Assembly: GCA_963669435.1 (NCBI GenBank)
Contig: OY770025.1
Span: forward strand, 3,100,001 to 3,164,000
Reading direction: 5' to 3'
DNA length: 64,000 nt
From: CALJFL01 sp963669435
GTDB lineage: Bacteria > Pseudomonadota > Gammaproteobacteria > Pseudomonadales > Halieaceae
Under the pieces are notes generated by a model. That model was not told the origin of the DNA. It searched no databases and worked only from the letters and a program-made list of their open reading frames with translations. Every line of letters starts with the position of its first letter. The first letter of the stretch is position 1. Positions 16,688 to 24,727 of this stretch are shown here, one piece after another. Position numbers and translations under genes: made by a program.

Positions 16688-17473
16688 ATGCCGATGACAG
16701 CGACTGTGAATTACCATGTAAAGCGCCATACCGCCCAGGCCTTCCGCTTTGATGTTGATGGTATCCCGGGTAATCTCATCGCGCCGGAACTGTTACCGAC
16801 ACGTGTTGCCGTCACTGATCTGCGAACGCAATCGCTTAACCTGAATTTTGAAACCGACGGTATTTTGTTTGCTGAAGCTCCCACTGCGATAGCGGATTTT
16901 TCCACCGCATCCGACTGGGAAGAGCGCTACAACGTCGAAATGGAGTCCCTACTGCGGGACCGCCTGGGCGCACGCGAAGTTATTGTCTTTGACCACACAG
17001 TGCGCGTGGACGATCCCGACGCGATCAGACAGCCCGCGCGCAACGTACACAATGACTACAGCCAGCAGGGTGCACAGCAGCGCCTTGAGGATATCGTGGG
17101 TCAACAACGTGCCCGGGAATTTCGCGCAGGACATTTTGCTTTCGTCAATGTCTGGCGCCCGGTGGCACAGACTATTCGAACGTCGCCTCTGGGGTTTATA
17201 TATCCGCAGACAGTGCAGCCTGAAGACTGGATGAAGATCGAGCTGGTTTACCCCGATCGACGGGGGCAGATACTAGGCGTGGCCGCGAACCCGGCTCATC
17301 AATGGTTCTTCCGCTCAAACATGACCCCGGATGAAGTCGCGATCTTCAATATTTATGACAACCGGGATCGTCCTTACCTGGCCCACAGTGCATTGGACAT
17401 GGAGGGCGACACGGCACCCACGTCTCCTCGGAAAAGCATAGAGAGCCGCACATTGGTTCGCTATGGCGATTAG
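16688..17473 (+). CDS. CmcJ/NvfI-family putative oxidoreductase
   Basis: A 261-residue member of the family that includes the cephamycin 7-alpha-methoxylase partner CmcJ, fungal AsaB and the NvfI endoperoxidase. The conserved VHNDYS (about residue 121), FVNVWRP, DWMKIELVYPDRRGQI and the ending SIESRTLVRYGD are all present. Family members are iron/2-oxoglutarate-type or related oxygenases in secondary metabolism, but many bacterial ones have no known substrate. It stands alone, controlled probably by the divergent LysR protein. Confidence 0.82.
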   Translation: MPMTATVNYHVKRHTAQAFRFDVDGIPGNLIAPELLPTRVAVTDLRTQSLNLNFETDGILFAEAPTAIADFSTASDWEERYNVEMESLLRDRLGAREVIVFDHTVRVDDPDAIRQPARNVHNDYSQQGAQQRLEDIVGQQRAREFRAGHFAFVNVWRPVAQTIRTSPLGFIYPQTVQPEDWMKIELVYPDRRGQILGVAANPAHQWFFRSNMTPDEVAIFNIYDNRDRPYLAHSALDMEGDTAPTSPRKSIESRTLVRYGD

Positions 17474-17605
17474 ACGGTGAGAATTGGACAAGGCTGATTC
17501 AACAGCGCGGTTGACGCACGAGTTCGTAAGTTACATGAGCGCTGCCAGGGCGCGCCTCGTGTACTGACTAATTAATCTTGATTATTACGTAGGGAGAAAA
17601 ACACC

Positions 17606-18451
17606 ATGAAATACGAAGGTTTTAGCACATTCACTACCGAACAGGACGGTGGAATTCTGACGGTCATCTTTGATTTTGGACCGGTGAACGTACAGGGCCA
17701 GGAAATGCTGGCCGACCTCAATAGCCTGGCCATGCGATTGGAACGTGACCGCACCACCAAGGTGGTCGTCTTTCAGTCGGCCAACCCCGAGATCTGGGTC
17801 TGTCACTACGACACAGAACTGCTAAAGGATATGTCCGATGAGGCAGTCAGCAGAGAGGAGGCAACATTACTGGATCTGCAGTCGATCTGTGAACGCATCA
17901 GTAAGGTGCCCCAGGCAACTATCGCGAAGCTCGAAGGATTTGCGCGCGGTGGCGGTCATGAGTTGGCCTTGGCGCTTGATATGCGTTTTGCCGCTCGCGG
18001 TAAGTTCAAGTTCATGCAAATGGAAGTCGGTATGGGCATCCTGCCCTGTGGTGGGGGTGCCTCGCGCATGGCGCGCCAGACCGGTCTGGGACGTGCGCTC
18101 GAAATCATTCTCAGCGCGCGTGACTTTGACGCCGACGAGGCAGAGGCGATGGGCACGATTAACAAAGCCCTGGATCCCTCGGAAATCGATGCTTATGTAA
18201 ACACCCTGGCCCAGCGTATTGCGCAGTTTCCCGCTGAGTCTATCAACGCTTGTAAACAAGCGGTTTACGAGTCTATCGATAAACCGATTGATGAAGCGCT
18301 GAAAGCCGAAGCTTATTGGCTTTACCAGGCCACCAGTAAAACTCCGGCCCTGAAACGCTTTACCCTTGCCGATGAACAGGGCCTGGAGCACGACATCGAA
18401 AACCAGCGCAATTGGAACGAGTTGGTGATGCAGGTACAGGATATAAACTGA
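17606..18451 (+). CDS. Enoyl-CoA hydratase/isomerase (crotonase) family protein
   Basis: A 281-residue crotonase. The oxyanion hole loop FARGGGHELALALD contains the first catalytic Glu and QMEVGMGILPCGGGA the second, both at the positions used by hydratases. Upstream, GAAAAACACC lacks a perfect ribosome site but GGGAG precedes the start by 12 bases. The VNVQGQEMLADL and ANPEIWVCHYDTELL stretches differ from fatty acid oxidation hydratases, and the second half has a typical trimerisation helix. Specific acyl-CoA substrate is unknown. Confidence 0.88.
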   Translation: MKYEGFSTFTTEQDGGILTVIFDFGPVNVQGQEMLADLNSLAMRLERDRTTKVVVFQSANPEIWVCHYDTELLKDMSDEAVSREEATLLDLQSICERISKVPQATIAKLEGFARGGGHELALALDMRFAARGKFKFMQMEVGMGILPCGGGASRMARQTGLGRALEIILSARDFDADEAEAMGTINKALDPSEIDAYVNTLAQRIAQFPAESINACKQAVYESIDKPIDEALKAEAYWLYQATSKTPALKRFTLADEQGLEHDIENQRNWNELVMQVQDIN

Positions 18452-18464
18452 GCGGTATTACGCG

Positions 18465-18492
18465 AGCCCCTTGTTGTCGGCGGACAAGGGCT
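18465..18492. terminator. Hairpin between convergent crotonase and DUF1329 genes
   Basis: AGCCCCTTGT (18465-18474) pairs with ACAAGGGCT (18484-18492) with one bulged C and a short loop. It could end both convergent transcripts, although neither side has a long T-run. Confidence 0.45.
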
Positions 18493-18536
18493 GTCGCTCA
18501 TCGGAGGAGTGAATACGTTCCGTTGTTTGGATATTC

Positions 18537-19964
18537 CTAGCGCACGTGAAACAGCAAGGTATTCGGGCTGAACTCCCTGGAATCTGCCCGGTTGAGAAAC
18601 CGGAAAGGTTCCAGTTCGTTATCCAGGCCTTCCAGCAGGTAGCGATTGTTTTTCAGATCATGAAAAACGTCGAGCGTGCTCAGGGTTACCGGAATCGTAT
18701 AAAAATTGAGTGCGTGCGCCTCGGCCACGCGCCATAGCTTGCCGCTGCGGTCGTAACTCTCGCTGCGCGCCACCTGCCAGGTATCTTCATCGACGTAATA
18801 GATCTTGCGGCTGTAGGGGTGTTTCTCGCCCTTTTTCAAGCGCCCCTCTACTACCCAAACCCGGTGTAACTCGTAGCGCGCCAGATCGGGATTAATGTGG
18901 CCGGCCTGTACGATATCGTCCGTATTCAAATCTGAGCTATGCAGGCGATAACTGTTATAGGGGATTAACATTTCCCGCTTACCCAACAGTTGCCAGTCAA
19001 AGCGATCCGTCGCGCCATTGAATAGCTCGAATTCGTCGATGGTACGTAGCGAATCCGTGTTCGCTGAGGGGAAGCCGTAGCCCTGAAAAGGCCTGCGAAT
19101 CACCCGGCGCAGGCTGTTTAGATACACCCAGGTACTGCGGCGACTCTCCACATGATCGATCGGTTCCAATACCAGGCTGGCACTGTTGGCCAGTAGCGAA
19201 GGTGACGTCAATTTTGAGATGAGCGCCACCATCACATTAGGGTGGCGCCGGGAGAACTCGGTAACCTCTGGTGTGCCGTAGGGGAAAGCAATGTCCCATT
19301 CACCTCTTACCAGCAGATAAAAACCCCGCTGCGTGACCGGTGTGTTGGCCAGGGCTCTTTTGATACGTAAACCACGCCAGCGCAGATTATGGTTCCACAA
19401 GACCTGCTCGCCGGTCACCGGGAAGGGGAAGGGTGGACCGATACGGGCGACTTCATACAGTGGCTTACCTAACGGCACGGATGGATCGATGTTGGTTCCG
19501 TTGCGTTCTATGCCGTCGTACACCCATTCGGGCAGCGCGGCGGAGCGGCGCGTACGATACACGTTCAATCGCCACGTGTCAGGGTAGGTTTGCAGCAATG
19601 CCATCTGCCCGGGCCCCAGGATGTCCTGGTAATCGTCGGCATTGGACGCGTTGATGGTGTACAGGGGCTTATCATCCGGGAATGGGTCTACTTCATGCCG
19701 TCCCGGATCATAGTTTTCCGGCGGGGTTGTTATACCGCCTGTCCAGGGCGGAATACTGCCCTCCGCGTTACCCTGGCGCTCTGCACCCAGGGGCGTGTAC
19801 GGGTTTGATTCACTGGCAGCATCCTGGGTGATGGATTCGGGTAACTCCTGGGCGTTCAGCGTGTTAACAGCAGGGGTCAGTGCAAACACAAGGGCAAGGA
19901 CAAATGCAAAGGCGCCCATGCGCGTACCGATGTCCTGCGAAATGTTGACGAGCCTAGAAACCAT
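18537..19964 (-). CDS. DUF1329 exported protein
   Basis: A 475-residue periplasmic protein of the LolB/LolA-like DUF1329 family. It begins with a signal peptide (MGAFAFVLALVFALTPAVNTLNAQ after a short polar lead) and contains family landmarks such as EWDIAFPYGTPEV, RRVWVVEGRLKKGEKHPYSRKIYYVDEDTW and a hydrophobic pocket architecture. DUF1329 proteins are nearly always next to DUF1302 proteins and are thought to shuttle hydrophobic molecules across the periplasm; function is not proven. It is the last gene of a four-gene operon and overlaps DUF1302 by 11 bases. Confidence 0.9.
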   Translation of the reverse strand: MVSRLVNISQDIGTRMGAFAFVLALVFALTPAVNTLNAQELPESITQDAASESNPYTPLGAERQGNAEGSIPPWTGGITTPPENYDPGRHEVDPFPDDKPLYTINASNADDYQDILGPGQMALLQTYPDTWRLNVYRTRRSAALPEWVYDGIERNGTNIDPSVPLGKPLYEVARIGPPFPFPVTGEQVLWNHNLRWRGLRIKRALANTPVTQRGFYLLVRGEWDIAFPYGTPEVTEFSRRHPNVMVALISKLTSPSLLANSASLVLEPIDHVESRRSTWVYLNSLRRVIRRPFQGYGFPSANTDSLRTIDEFELFNGATDRFDWQLLGKREMLIPYNSYRLHSSDLNTDDIVQAGHINPDLARYELHRVWVVEGRLKKGEKHPYSRKIYYVDEDTWQVARSESYDRSGKLWRVAEAHALNFYTIPVTLSTLDVFHDLKNNRYLLEGLDNELEPFRFLNRADSREFSPNTLLFHVR

Positions 19965-21849
19965 AACTGATACTCAGGCGCACGAAGTCCCTGTCAATAA
20001 GCGGGTTGTCGCTGCCACCGTCGAAAAAATTGGTATAGCTTAACTCGGCGGAGAGACGGCTGATGTAACTGCCTCTCAATCCCAGCGTGATGGACTTCCT
20101 GCCCTCACGAAAAGCCGCGTAGGGTGCGGGTGTATCGCCTTTCACGTCGTGCGAAAAACCGATGCTGGGGGACAGATTCACCGCGCCCAATACGTTGTTG
20201 TAGGTAAGGCGGCCGAGCATTCGATAGCCCCATGAGTCGCTATCGCCGCCTTCCCTTGCATTTAACTGTGGCTCGTTCGATCCTGGAAAATCGTGAATGT
20301 GTGCGTAGGCAATGTCCACGCCGAACAAGGTCTGGGTTGACCCCAGGCGCGTGCCAAACAGTTGCAAAAGTGACAGCGCAAACTGGGTGCGGTCCTTACG
20401 GACGTAGCCGTCGATGGCGGTGTTGGCTCCATACTCACCCAGCACGCCTTCTGCAAAGTTCGGATTAAATTGGACCGGTGACAATACCGCGTTTACCACA
20501 TCGTTGGAGTTGAGTTGCATGGGGGCATCCATGTGATGTGACAACTCAGCAGCGACCAGTGTTCCTGTTCTGAAGGTAGCGGTGTTAAAGGTCAGCGCCA
20601 CCATGGATATATCTTCCGGGTACTCCAGGAAGTAGCCCGCCATATTGCTGTATTCGCTGAGCGTCACCTGTTCGGCAGTGAACTGCGCTTGTTCCTGCGC
20701 TTCCTCTTCGCTGAGCCCCTGTTCGATGTAAATGGGAAACAGCTGGTCTGCGCGCATGGCCACGTTTTCCGGCGAGGTTGCATCGATTGCTGCCTGGTCT
20801 GCGGTAAATCCGCTGATAAGGGGTAAGCGGCTGTGGTAACGAACGTAGTGCAGGCCCCACTTGGACGCGTTGCCCGTGTTACTCACCCAAAGCAACGCGG
20901 CACCATATTGGCCGCTCTTATCGGGCTCGCTGTCACTCAGTTGGGGGATTTGCAGGAAATTTTCATCAAACCCCAGGGTGCCCGCGGGTAACTCGAAGGT
21001 GCCGTCGAGGTCTGTGCCCAGGTCGGAGTAACTTCCCCCACCCAACTGGATAAACTTGTCCCGGCCTTCACCGATAACATCCGAACCTGATAAAAAGCTT
21101 CCCGCCGGTGCTATGGATATCGGTTCCCATTCGACCTGGTAGTATGCCTCCACCGCTACCGTTTCGGTGAGGCTGGCTGCCCCGAATAGCATACCCTGCG
21201 GGACCCGAGGATTCCTGTTCGGGAAGCGCAGCGCTTGCGATGCTGCAATGCTATTGAGAGGATTGATGACGTCAACCCCATGCGCCGGGAAAATACTCTC
21301 TCCCCAGTTGATGGTTTGTTCGCCCGCTCGAAGAATCACCGGGATATCAAACGGCGTGAAAATACCTTCAAGGTAGAATTCCCGTATCTCCGCTCTTGAG
21401 CCAATATACTCCAGGTCCTTTGAGGTGAACGGGCGATGTTCCCTGCGCTCATCTTCCTGTTCAAAGTCGTAAAACGCACTTCCGCGCACGTAGGCGGTAA
21501 AGCGGTTGCGGGTTAGAAAAAGCTCTGCATTGGCGCCAAGAATATTGGATGCGATGCCGGTATCGTAATTCAGGCTACCATCGTCGGAATTTACTGCTGT
21601 GCCTCGCCCGCCGTTGGCGGTGGCGATCAGATCCTTGTTGTTGTCGGACGTGCTGTAGACGAGACCATAAGATAGGCTGAGGTTTAATCTTCCCTGGAAA
21701 GGTCCAGCGGGAAAGTCGAAGGCGGCAGTTGGCTGAGAGCAGAGTAGATAAAGCGTGGCCAGGCGCCCAATTCTGCCCACGACAAGATGAGGTCTATACG
21801 ACCGGTATCGTTTGGCCGTGCTCCTCCAAATGAACGTTCGACACCTCAC
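19954..21849 (-). CDS. DUF1302 outer-membrane beta-barrel protein
   Basis: A 631-residue protein of the DUF1302 family, predicted to form an outer-membrane channel. After an N-terminal hydrophobic stretch near residues 28-43 the mature part starts FDFPAGPFQGRLNLSLSYGL and alternates short amphipathic strands to a C-terminal aromatic (SISYGF), the barrel signature. RAGEQTINWGESIF and RFPNRNPRVPQGM are family-typical. It overlaps both neighbours by a few bases. The start is uncertain because the given N-terminus (MRCRTFIWRST) is polar and long for a signal peptide. Confidence 0.88.
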   Translation of the reverse strand: MRCRTFIWRSTAKRYRSYRPHLVVGRIGRLATLYLLCSQPTAAFDFPAGPFQGRLNLSLSYGLVYSTSDNNKDLIATANGGRGTAVNSDDGSLNYDTGIASNILGANAELFLTRNRFTAYVRGSAFYDFEQEDERREHRPFTSKDLEYIGSRAEIREFYLEGIFTPFDIPVILRAGEQTINWGESIFPAHGVDVINPLNSIAASQALRFPNRNPRVPQGMLFGAASLTETVAVEAYYQVEWEPISIAPAGSFLSGSDVIGEGRDKFIQLGGGSYSDLGTDLDGTFELPAGTLGFDENFLQIPQLSDSEPDKSGQYGAALLWVSNTGNASKWGLHYVRYHSRLPLISGFTADQAAIDATSPENVAMRADQLFPIYIEQGLSEEEAQEQAQFTAEQVTLSEYSNMAGYFLEYPEDISMVALTFNTATFRTGTLVAAELSHHMDAPMQLNSNDVVNAVLSPVQFNPNFAEGVLGEYGANTAIDGYVRKDRTQFALSLLQLFGTRLGSTQTLFGVDIAYAHIHDFPGSNEPQLNAREGGDSDSWGYRMLGRLTYNNVLGAVNLSPSIGFSHDVKGDTPAPYAAFREGRKSITLGLRGSYISRLSAELSYTNFFDGGSDNPLIDRDFVRLSISYGF

Positions 21850-23081
21850 ATCGGTTGAATTCTAATGTCGTCCAGGCCTTTGGGTTTGTCGGAGATCCAC
21901 AACACTATGCGCCGGCCATCCGTAAAGTACGGATCGCCGGTGAGGTTCCCACGGGGCGAATCATAATCCGCTGCGCCCACACCTTCGACAAAGCCATACT
22001 TGCTAAGCACTTGCGCATAGGCCAGGTCTTCCAGTAAAAACTCGCGAGTTTCATCTACATCGGGGTCAATCTTGTGGGTGGTGATCGTGCGCCAGGTAAA
22101 ACGCACGCCGATGTCCCGACTGATCTGCCCGATCCATACCGGTGTGCCCTCGTAACGGAGATTGGTCATCCACAGCCTCAGGTGGTTGCGCTCGTGGATG
22201 CTGGAGCGCGCCCGTTGCAGGGCAACATCCTGTGGACGATCAAAAACGTACAGTGCGCTTACCGGTGAGTAGCGATAGCGCCCACCGGCTACTGCGGACA
22301 CCGCAGTTTTCCACAGGGACGCGCGGTTGATAGTCTCTGTTTCATCCCAGCCCGCACGCAACATGGCGTAATAAAGATCCCTGGGCTTACCGATGATCAC
22401 CAGGTTGAGAGGATCGCCCTTATCCACGCCCGCGGAGTCAACCACGCAGCAGGGATAGTCCTCCAATGCCACTTTCAGTTCTTCCAGGTCTACATCACGC
22501 CACTCATCCTCAGCATAAAGCGTGCTGAAATCGACGGTGCGATGGTCTATCTGTAGCCCGGGGATGGGTACATAGAAGGTCATGTTATAGGGCGTCCTGT
22601 CTCCAACCAGGTCAACGTTAAAGGACTTTGTCCCCTCATCTACGCGGGTGAATACATAGCCTGCCTGCGAGTTCCCCGCCGGTATCTGCAGGCGTGTGTG
22701 ACCGAGATCTTCATACTCCTGGTTCGCGAGGCTCAAGGATTTTCTGGATTGGCTGCGGGACGCGGTTTCTCGCGCAGTGTAGTACTGGGAATCCAGTCCC
22801 ATGGGAGTGAGCAGCACCGGGCCGTCACTGGCATTTTCCACGTTAAGCCACACCGGCTGTATGTTACTGGCATACAGATTGGTCCCAAAAATTTCTGTTA
22901 CTTCCTCAGCGCTGGGAACGGCAGTGCTGACAGTAATTTCACCCTGGGTCTGGGTGTGTATGCGATCGTTTGGCGCAGGGATATCGGCCGATGTGTTTTG
23001 AGCGAGAACAGGGAACGCGGAGGCAAGAAACAGACCACAGAAAACTAGGCTTACATTGCTCAGGCAGGATGAAATATTCAT
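21846..23081 (-). CDS. Exported LssY_C-domain protein (paralogue 2)
   Basis: A 411-residue secreted protein with signal peptide (cut near PVLAQN). The C-terminal ~190 residues match the LssY C-terminal domain: GDPLNLVIIGKPRDLYYAML, SALYVFDRPQDVALQRAR, RNHLRLWMTNLRYEGTPVWIGQ and HKIDPDVDETREFLLEDL. The N-terminal half shares the order and motifs of the adjacent upstream gene (VWLNVENASDGP, YYTARE, GTKSFNVDL), so the two are an old duplication. Overlaps by 4 bases on both sides. Function unknown; the domain otherwise occurs fused to PAP2/DedA membrane proteins. Confidence 0.8.
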   Translation of the reverse strand: MNISSCLSNVSLVFCGLFLASAFPVLAQNTSADIPAPNDRIHTQTQGEITVSTAVPSAEEVTEIFGTNLYASNIQPVWLNVENASDGPVLLTPMGLDSQYYTARETASRSQSRKSLSLANQEYEDLGHTRLQIPAGNSQAGYVFTRVDEGTKSFNVDLVGDRTPYNMTFYVPIPGLQIDHRTVDFSTLYAEDEWRDVDLEELKVALEDYPCCVVDSAGVDKGDPLNLVIIGKPRDLYYAMLRAGWDETETINRASLWKTAVSAVAGGRYRYSPVSALYVFDRPQDVALQRARSSIHERNHLRLWMTNLRYEGTPVWIGQISRDIGVRFTWRTITTHKIDPDVDETREFLLEDLAYAQVLSKYGFVEGVGAADYDSPRGNLTGDPYFTDGRRIVLWISDKPKGLDDIRIQPM

Positions 23082-24388
23082 TCGCTTCGCTCCCCGGCGG
23101 CGGGCCCAACAAATGGCATAAACTCAGTTTCGCTCATTGAAACAGGTGTCTCGGACAGTTGTAGCACTGCGCGGCCCCCAGCCGTGAAATAGCCATAGCC
23201 GTCAAAGGTATGGCCCGGGTCTTCGATGGATTTCGGTGCGACTCCGGGTACGAATCCGACACGGCGGACACTCTGGTTATACCAGAGGTTCTGAACGATG
23301 AAGCGCTGTGCGCTGTCGATATCGGCAGAGATACTCTCTCCGACAAATTTGGCCAGTAATTCAGAGTCCTGGAACTGTTCGTTTTCGCGCAGGAATTCAA
23401 TAATGGGCAGGTCGTTGTGCCGGTAATAGGCTTGCGCTACCCAGGTAGGGTTTTTCCCCACCCGCCAGGGGGCCAACCAGATGTTCAACAGCACCCGCTC
23501 TTCGCCGTCAGCGCGATCCAGGTAAAAGCGACCGTCGGGTGGTCTACTCTCAAAGCGGTGCTGTTTCTCGGCTATTTTTTCTTTGACGTCCAGCGAGGTT
23601 TCAACCCAGTTGCCGCGCATAAAGGAACGGCGCAGCGCTTTGGGACTGCCGACGAGCACCATATTGAGCGGTGCGCCGACCTGTTCTCCTGAACTGTCAG
23701 TGGCGCAACAGCTCAGATCATTGGAGAGGTAATCGATAAAAGCTGCCTGGTCGAAAGCCTTGATGTCGTTATCGTCATACAGTGCGGCGAAGTCCACCCC
23801 CATATAGTCGGGTACAAAACCGGGCAGGGCGAGGAAGAAGGTAAAGGATTCCAGTCCGTCTCGGCTGATCAGGTCCAGGTTGAAACCCTTGGTGCCGGGC
23901 TTCAGGTGGGTAAATACCAGCCCCGAGCGGGTCCCGCCGGGTGCGATATACCGCGCCATGCCGTTGTCCTTCAGCCAGCGCTCCAGATCCGCGTAGCCCT
24001 GGGAGCTGTAACGGCCCTTATTCATGTACGCCACTTCAATCGGTGAGAAGTAATCCCTGTCGATACTCCACAAAGAGGCTCTCACCGGTCTTGCGCTGTT
24101 ATTGGTAACTTCCAACCAGATCGGCTGAATCCCCTGGTCGTACAGGTCGATACCGACCAGTGCTTCCGTCTCTGCCGCATCCGGTAGGGCAGCCCTGACG
24201 GTCACATTGTCACTGCTCTGGGTAACGGCACGCTCGAGAAAAGCCGAACTGGATACGTTCTGCGGTGTAAAACTGTTGGTCGAGCAGGCGGAAATCGCCA
24301 GGGCAAACATGACAACCAACGTGCGCGCAAATGGCTTGTGCACCGAGGGCTGCTGAGGTCGCTTACCTGGACAGCTGAATTTCATCAT
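23078..24388 (-). CDS. LssY_C-domain lipoprotein (paralogue 1)
   Basis: A 436-residue predicted lipoprotein: hydrophobic signal then lipobox ISAC with the lipidated cysteine near residue 35. Domain layout equals that of the next gene: an N-terminal module (IWLEVTNNSARPVRASLWSI, then YFSPIEVAY) and a C-terminal LssY_C domain (GAPLNMVLVGSPKALRRSF, GRFYLDRADGEERVLLNIWLAPW, PTWVAQAYYR). It is the first gene of the operon, with AAGGAAG upstream of its start, and overlaps the next gene by four bases (ATGA). Being lipid-anchored where its paralogue is soluble suggests a two-part periplasmic complex; that is inference. Confidence 0.8.
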   Translation of the reverse strand: MMKFSCPGKRPQQPSVHKPFARTLVVMFALAISACSTNSFTPQNVSSSAFLERAVTQSSDNVTVRAALPDAAETEALVGIDLYDQGIQPIWLEVTNNSARPVRASLWSIDRDYFSPIEVAYMNKGRYSSQGYADLERWLKDNGMARYIAPGGTRSGLVFTHLKPGTKGFNLDLISRDGLESFTFFLALPGFVPDYMGVDFAALYDDNDIKAFDQAAFIDYLSNDLSCCATDSSGEQVGAPLNMVLVGSPKALRRSFMRGNWVETSLDVKEKIAEKQHRFESRPPDGRFYLDRADGEERVLLNIWLAPWRVGKNPTWVAQAYYRHNDLPIIEFLRENEQFQDSELLAKFVGESISADIDSAQRFIVQNLWYNQSVRRVGFVPGVAPKSIEDPGHTFDGYGYFTAGGRAVLQLSETPVSMSETEFMPFVGPAAGERSE

Positions 24389-24727
24389 GACGGCTTCCTT
24401 GTAGGCGGCAGGTAGCCAGGCCGCCGGTTACTGGGTCATTGAAGTCATTTCGTATAGCGTATCAGCATTGTGGCGAGGTGCAATATGGTTGGCACGTGGA
24501 GTTATAACCTTCTCCACGTACGAGATGATGTAGGCTGTGTACAAGTTGGTTTTCGCCACGCCGTGGTTTTTTGGCACCTATTGCAAATCTAATGTCGCCA
24601 TCAGGTAAGTTTTGCAGAACCATTTTTCCTATAAAGGGATTGTTTGATGCGCGTGGCACGCCTTCGGTGCTGAGGGGTGTAGCGATAATAATGGACGCCT
24701 TTATAGTTTGAGTACCGGACTGAACTG
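24389..24727. promoter_or_regulatory. Divergent promoter region with an 8-bp palindrome
   Basis: Between the LssY_C operon and the flavoprotein operon. ACGTGGAG (24494-24501) and CTCCACGT (24512-24519) form a perfect 8-bp dyad with a 10-nt spacer. A TATAGT-like -10 lies near 24702 in front of the flavoprotein gene. A 65-codon minus-strand frame at 24462-24659 has no recognisable domain and is not called. Confidence 0.45.

Noticed and set aside
24462..24659. 65-codon minus-strand frame between the LssY_C and flavoprotein operons
   Set aside because: No ribosome site or known motif, and it covers the palindrome and probable promoters.
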